Source: Accumulibacter jenkinsii (GTDB lineage Bacteria > Pseudomonadota > Gammaproteobacteria > Burkholderiales > Rhodocyclaceae). From it: a DNA stretch of 64,000 nucleotides. The notes beneath the pieces were generated by a model. It was not told the DNA's origin. It worked only from the letters and a program-made list of their open reading frames with translations, and made no database searches. Made by a program: the position numbers and the translations under genes. Of this stretch, positions 61,425 to 64,000 are shown in pieces. The stretch spans positions 124,001 to 188,000 of the forward strand of contig JAZKUF010000004.1 in the NCBI GenBank assembly GCA_036625225.1. Reading direction: 5' to 3'. Position 1 is the first letter of the stretch; every line of letters begins with the position of its first letter.

Positions 61425-62438
61425 ATGCCGCGCCGAAAAATCCCCCAACTGATTTGCCCCGCCGGCAGCCTGCCGGCGCTCAAGGCGGCGGTCGACCACG
61501 GCGCCGACGCGGTCTATCTCGGTTACCGCAACGACACCAACGCGCGCAATTTCGCTGGCCTCAACTTTGACCACAAGGCGATGGTCGAGGGCATCCGCTA
61601 CGCACAGTCGCGTCACCGAGAGGTGCTGATGGCGATCAACACCTTCGCCCAGCCGGGACGGGCGGCCGACTGGCAGCGCGCCGTCGATGGCGCGGCAGAA
61701 CTCGGCGTCGATGCGGTGATTCTCGCCGACATCGGCCTGCTCGACTACGCTGCGCGGCGCCACCCGGCCCTGCGGCGCCACCTCTCGGTACAGGGGTCGG
61801 CGACCAGTTACGAAGCGGTCAATTTTGCCCAGCGCGAGTTCGCGATCCGGCGCGCGGTCCTGCCGCGCGTGCTGACGCTGGCGCAGGTCGAAACGGTGAT
61901 TCGCAACACCTCGGTCGAGATCGAGGTGTTCGGCTTCGGCAGCCTGTGCGTGATGAACGAGGGGCGCTGCTGGCTATCCTCATACGCCACCGGCGAATCG
62001 CCGAATACGGTCGGCGCCTGCTCGCCGGCCCGCTACGTGCAATGGGAAAAATCGCCCGGGCAGATGACGACCCGGCTCAACGGTATCCTGATCGACAGTT
62101 TCGGCGATGACGAACCGGCGGGTTATCCGACGCTGTGCAAGGGTCGCTTCGACGTCGATGGCGAAACGTATTACGCGCTGGAAGAGCCGACCAGCCTCAA
62201 CGTGCTCGAAATCCTGCCCGAACTGGCCCGCATCGGCGTCGCCGCGATCAAGGTCGAGGGACGTCAGCGCAGCCCGACCTACGTCGCCCAGGTGACCCGC
62301 ACCCTGCGCGCCGCGCTCGACGAACTCGCCCGCGACGATCAGCGCTTTCACGTCAAACCGGTATGGCTCGCCGACCTGGCCCGGCTTTCCGAGGGTAGCC
62401 AGGTGACGCTCGGCGCCTACAACCGGCCGTGGCGCTAA
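61425..62438 (+). CDS. ubiU: O2-independent ubiquinone hydroxylation protein UbiU
   Basis: A 337-aa U32-peptidase-like protein. With UbiV it carries out ubiquinone ring hydroxylation without oxygen, using a 4Fe-4S cluster. Four cysteines fit the cluster ligands: C175 and C182 (SLCVMNEGRCW), C199 (VGACSPARY) and C238 (YPTLCKGRFDVD). Also ICPAGSLPALKAAVDHGADA and YLGYRNDTNARNFAGLN. The start at 61425 is by homology. First gene of the ubiU-ubiV-ubiT operon. Confidence 0.95.
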   Translation: MPRRKIPQLICPAGSLPALKAAVDHGADAVYLGYRNDTNARNFAGLNFDHKAMVEGIRYAQSRHREVLMAINTFAQPGRAADWQRAVDGAAELGVDAVILADIGLLDYAARRHPALRRHLSVQGSATSYEAVNFAQREFAIRRAVLPRVLTLAQVETVIRNTSVEIEVFGFGSLCVMNEGRCWLSSYATGESPNTVGACSPARYVQWEKSPGQMTTRLNGILIDSFGDDEPAGYPTLCKGRFDVDGETYYALEEPTSLNVLEILPELARIGVAAIKVEGRQRSPTYVAQVTRTLRAALDELARDDQRFHVKPVWLADLARLSEGSQVTLGAYNRPWR

Positions 62439-62451
62439 TCCGGGAGCCGAC

Positions 62452-63375
62452 ATGAAACTCGCGCTCGGGCCGCTCCTCTTCTTCTGGCCAAAACACGAGG
62501 TCTTCGAGTTCTATGCCGGGATGGCGCAGAACCCGGCGATCGACATCTTCTACGTCGGCGAGGTCGTCTGCTCGCGCCGGCAGCAGATACGAGCCGCCGA
62601 CTGGCTGGGCCTGGCGGGGGATCTGGCCGACGCCGGCAAGGAGGTGGTGATTTCGGCGCAGGCACTGCTCGAATCGGAAAACGACCTGAAAGCGCTGCGT
62701 CGTCTGACCGACCAGCTTGGCGAAATCCCCGGCTGCCGGCTCGAAGCCAATGACCTCGGCGCAGTCAATATTGCCGCCGGCCGCGCTTTCGTCGCGGGCG
62801 CGCATCTCAATATCTACAACGAAGCGACACTCGCCACCTTTGCCCGCTACGGCATGTGCCGCTGGCTACCGCCGCTCGAAGGCGACCGGCGGCTGATCGA
62901 GTCGCTGCACCGCAGCCGCCCGGCTGGCGTCGAAACCGAGGTCTTCGTCTTCGGTAAACTGCCGCTCGCCTTTTCGGCGCGCTGTTTCACCGCCCGACGC
63001 TACAACCTCAACAAGGACGACTGCCAGTTCAAATGCCTCGACCACCCCGAGGGGATGACGCTGCGCACTCGCGAAGGGCAACCGTTCCTGACCATCAACG
63101 GCATCCAGACGATGTCGGCACAGACCTGTAATCTGCTGGCGCAGGTTCCCGAGCTGCTGGCAATGGGCGTCGAGGTGATCCGCATCAGTCCGCAGCCGCG
63201 GGCGATGGCGGCGATCATTGCCGCCTTCGACGCCGCACGCCATGGCCGGCCAGGCGAACCCGACACCGCCGACTGGGCGCGCGAAGGGCTGGTAGACGGC
63301 TACTGGTTCGGCGAGGCCGGCATCGTCCGCCATCAGCCAGCGCCCCCCGCACCCAAGGAAGGAGGCCGTTCATGA
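62452..63375 (+). CDS. ubiV: O2-independent ubiquinone hydroxylation protein UbiV
   Basis: A 307-aa partner of UbiU, also U32-like. Cluster cysteines C40 (GEVVCSRR), C178 (SARCFTARRYNLNKDDC), C191 and C195 (CQFKC) are all present. The N-terminus KLALGPLLFFWPKHEVFEFY is typical. 13 bases after ubiU; its stop overlaps ubiT. Confidence 0.95.
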   Translation: MKLALGPLLFFWPKHEVFEFYAGMAQNPAIDIFYVGEVVCSRRQQIRAADWLGLAGDLADAGKEVVISAQALLESENDLKALRRLTDQLGEIPGCRLEANDLGAVNIAAGRAFVAGAHLNIYNEATLATFARYGMCRWLPPLEGDRRLIESLHRSRPAGVETEVFVFGKLPLAFSARCFTARRYNLNKDDCQFKCLDHPEGMTLRTREGQPFLTINGIQTMSAQTCNLLAQVPELLAMGVEVIRISPQPRAMAAIIAAFDAARHGRPGEPDTADWAREGLVDGYWFGEAGIVRHQPAPPAPKEGGRS

Positions 63376-63824
63376 GCCAGAGCTTTTCGATTCCCCGTTT
63401 CAGGCTGCCAGGCGTGGTCTCCGCGATCGGCGCCCATCTGCCGCAATGGCCGCACTCGCTGGCCCTGGCGACGGCGCTCAACGCCGCCGCCAGGCTTGGC
63501 CTGTTCCCCGACGACAGCCTCGCGCTGCTCGAGGAACGGACCTTCGTCGTCGAGGTGCTGGACGCCGGTGGACAAGCCTGCTTCAGCTATCGTGGCGGCC
63601 TTTTCCGACCGCTCTTCAACACCCCGCAGGCGCCGGACCTCTGCTTCCGGGCCAACCTTTCGGCTTTTCTGCAACTGCTGACCCGCCAGGAAGACCCCGA
63701 CACGCTCTTCTTCAACCGCGAACTGTCGATCGTCGGCGACACCGAACTCGGCCTGGTGATCAAGAACATGCTTGATGCCGTCGAGTGGCCATCGTTCCCG
63801 ACGCGGCCGATCTTTCGCCACTGA
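63372..63824 (+). CDS. ubiT: SCP2-domain ubiquinone accessory factor UbiT
   Basis: A 150-aa protein with an SCP2 lipid-binding domain (FRANLSAFLQLLTRQEDPDT, then LFFNRELSIVGDTELGLVIK). It is thought to hold ubiquinone intermediates for the anaerobic pathway. ATGA overlap with ubiV. Length normal for the family. Confidence 0.92.
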   Translation: MSQSFSIPRFRLPGVVSAIGAHLPQWPHSLALATALNAAARLGLFPDDSLALLEERTFVVEVLDAGGQACFSYRGGLFRPLFNTPQAPDLCFRANLSAFLQLLTRQEDPDTLFFNRELSIVGDTELGLVIKNMLDAVEWPSFPTRPIFRH

Positions 63825-63850
63825 GCCGCGATTTCGAACCGGCACGCGCC

Positions 63851-64000
63851 ATGCAACCCCCGGCGCCCGGTCGAGCGCTCATCCAGGGCGTCGCCTGCGC
63901 CCTCGGCGCCGGCCTCTTGTGGGGACTCGTCTTCGTCGTTCCGCTGCTGCTGCCGGACTACCCGCCGGCGATGCTCTCCTGCGGGCGCTACCTCGGCTTC
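63851..64000 (+). CDS. EamA/DMT-type transporter, 3' end beyond the window
   Basis: The first 50 codons of a membrane protein starting MQPPAPGRALIQGVACALGA, then GLLWGLVFVVPLLLPDYPPA and SCGRYLGF, the N-terminal helix pair of DMT-family permeases. The frame stays open to the window end. No good ribosome site precedes the ATG; an upstream in-frame extension into ubiT is possible. Confidence 0.65.
   Translation, partial: MQPPAPGRALIQGVACALGAGLLWGLVFVVPLLLPDYPPAMLSCGRYLGF

Noticed and set aside
1..64000. tRNA, rRNA or tmRNA genes
   Set aside because: I looked for tRNA-like T-loop and acceptor patterns and conserved rRNA segments and saw none; a covariance-model search would be needed to exclude them formally.

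Overview
The window reads as chromosome of a GC-rich betaproteobacterium. Conserved blocks fit that class: polA next to a divergent DUF2782 gene, the run nadD-rsfS-rlmH-maf, argS-SPOR-dsbA, and an ubiU-ubiV-ubiT set. Long RTX-type M10 proteases together with remnants of NACHT/sulfatase-modifying and caspase-like genes suggest Rhodocyclales, possibly Candidatus Accumulibacter or a relative. The genus is an inference from gene content only.

Layout. 1-13,050 is an accessory island: the end of a STAS-like gene, a frameshifted IS91-type transposase, a complete IS66-type element (2308-4755, perfect 8-bp target duplication), an AT-richer four-gene operon (5167-10504) headed by the remnant of a sacsin-like ATPase gene and ending in a UPF1-like helicase, a DUF4160/DUF2442 pair split by a 214-bp MITE-like element, and a decayed BglII-type restriction-modification operon whose methyltransferase survives. 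13,900-18,400 carries DUF3750, cobalamin genes (one broken) and an oxidoreductase-SelD fusion. 18,900-23,300 holds an 8-bp microsatellite and a 1358-aa RTX metalloprotease. 23,370-25,090 is a decayed type I restriction locus containing an in-frame DUF1016-HsdS chimera. 25,500-32,300 encodes ion homeostasis and stress proteins: two universal stress proteins, an MFS exporter, a CPA2 antiporter and a Ca2+/Na+ exchanger. 32,330-35,115 is a graveyard of four truncated genes (P-type ATPase, HsdR, NACHT-SUMF1, caspase). A second RTX metalloprotease follows (35,232-37,631).

From 37,780 to the right edge the DNA is core chromosome and gene-dense. It includes a RIO kinase, polA, two BPSS1780-type membrane proteins, nadD-rsfS-rlmH-maf, ubiB, argS, a SPOR protein, dsbA, short-chain dehydrogenases, a LysE-type exporter and ubiU-ubiV-ubiT behind an apparent FNR-type class II promoter. 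Within this block, 46,455-52,749 is a compact operon: thermostable hemolysin, AMP-ligase, heme-oxygenase-like diiron oxidase, SDR, TPR protein and an OmpR-type two-component pair. It is preceded by a PmrA/QseB-like direct repeat and looks like a self-regulated acyl-derived metabolite pathway.

Two themes stand out. Many defence or conflict genes in the left 35 kb survive as short scars, several keeping both ends but missing the middle. And two intact gene sets, 5167-10504 and 46455-52749, are coherent systems that I cannot assign to a described one.
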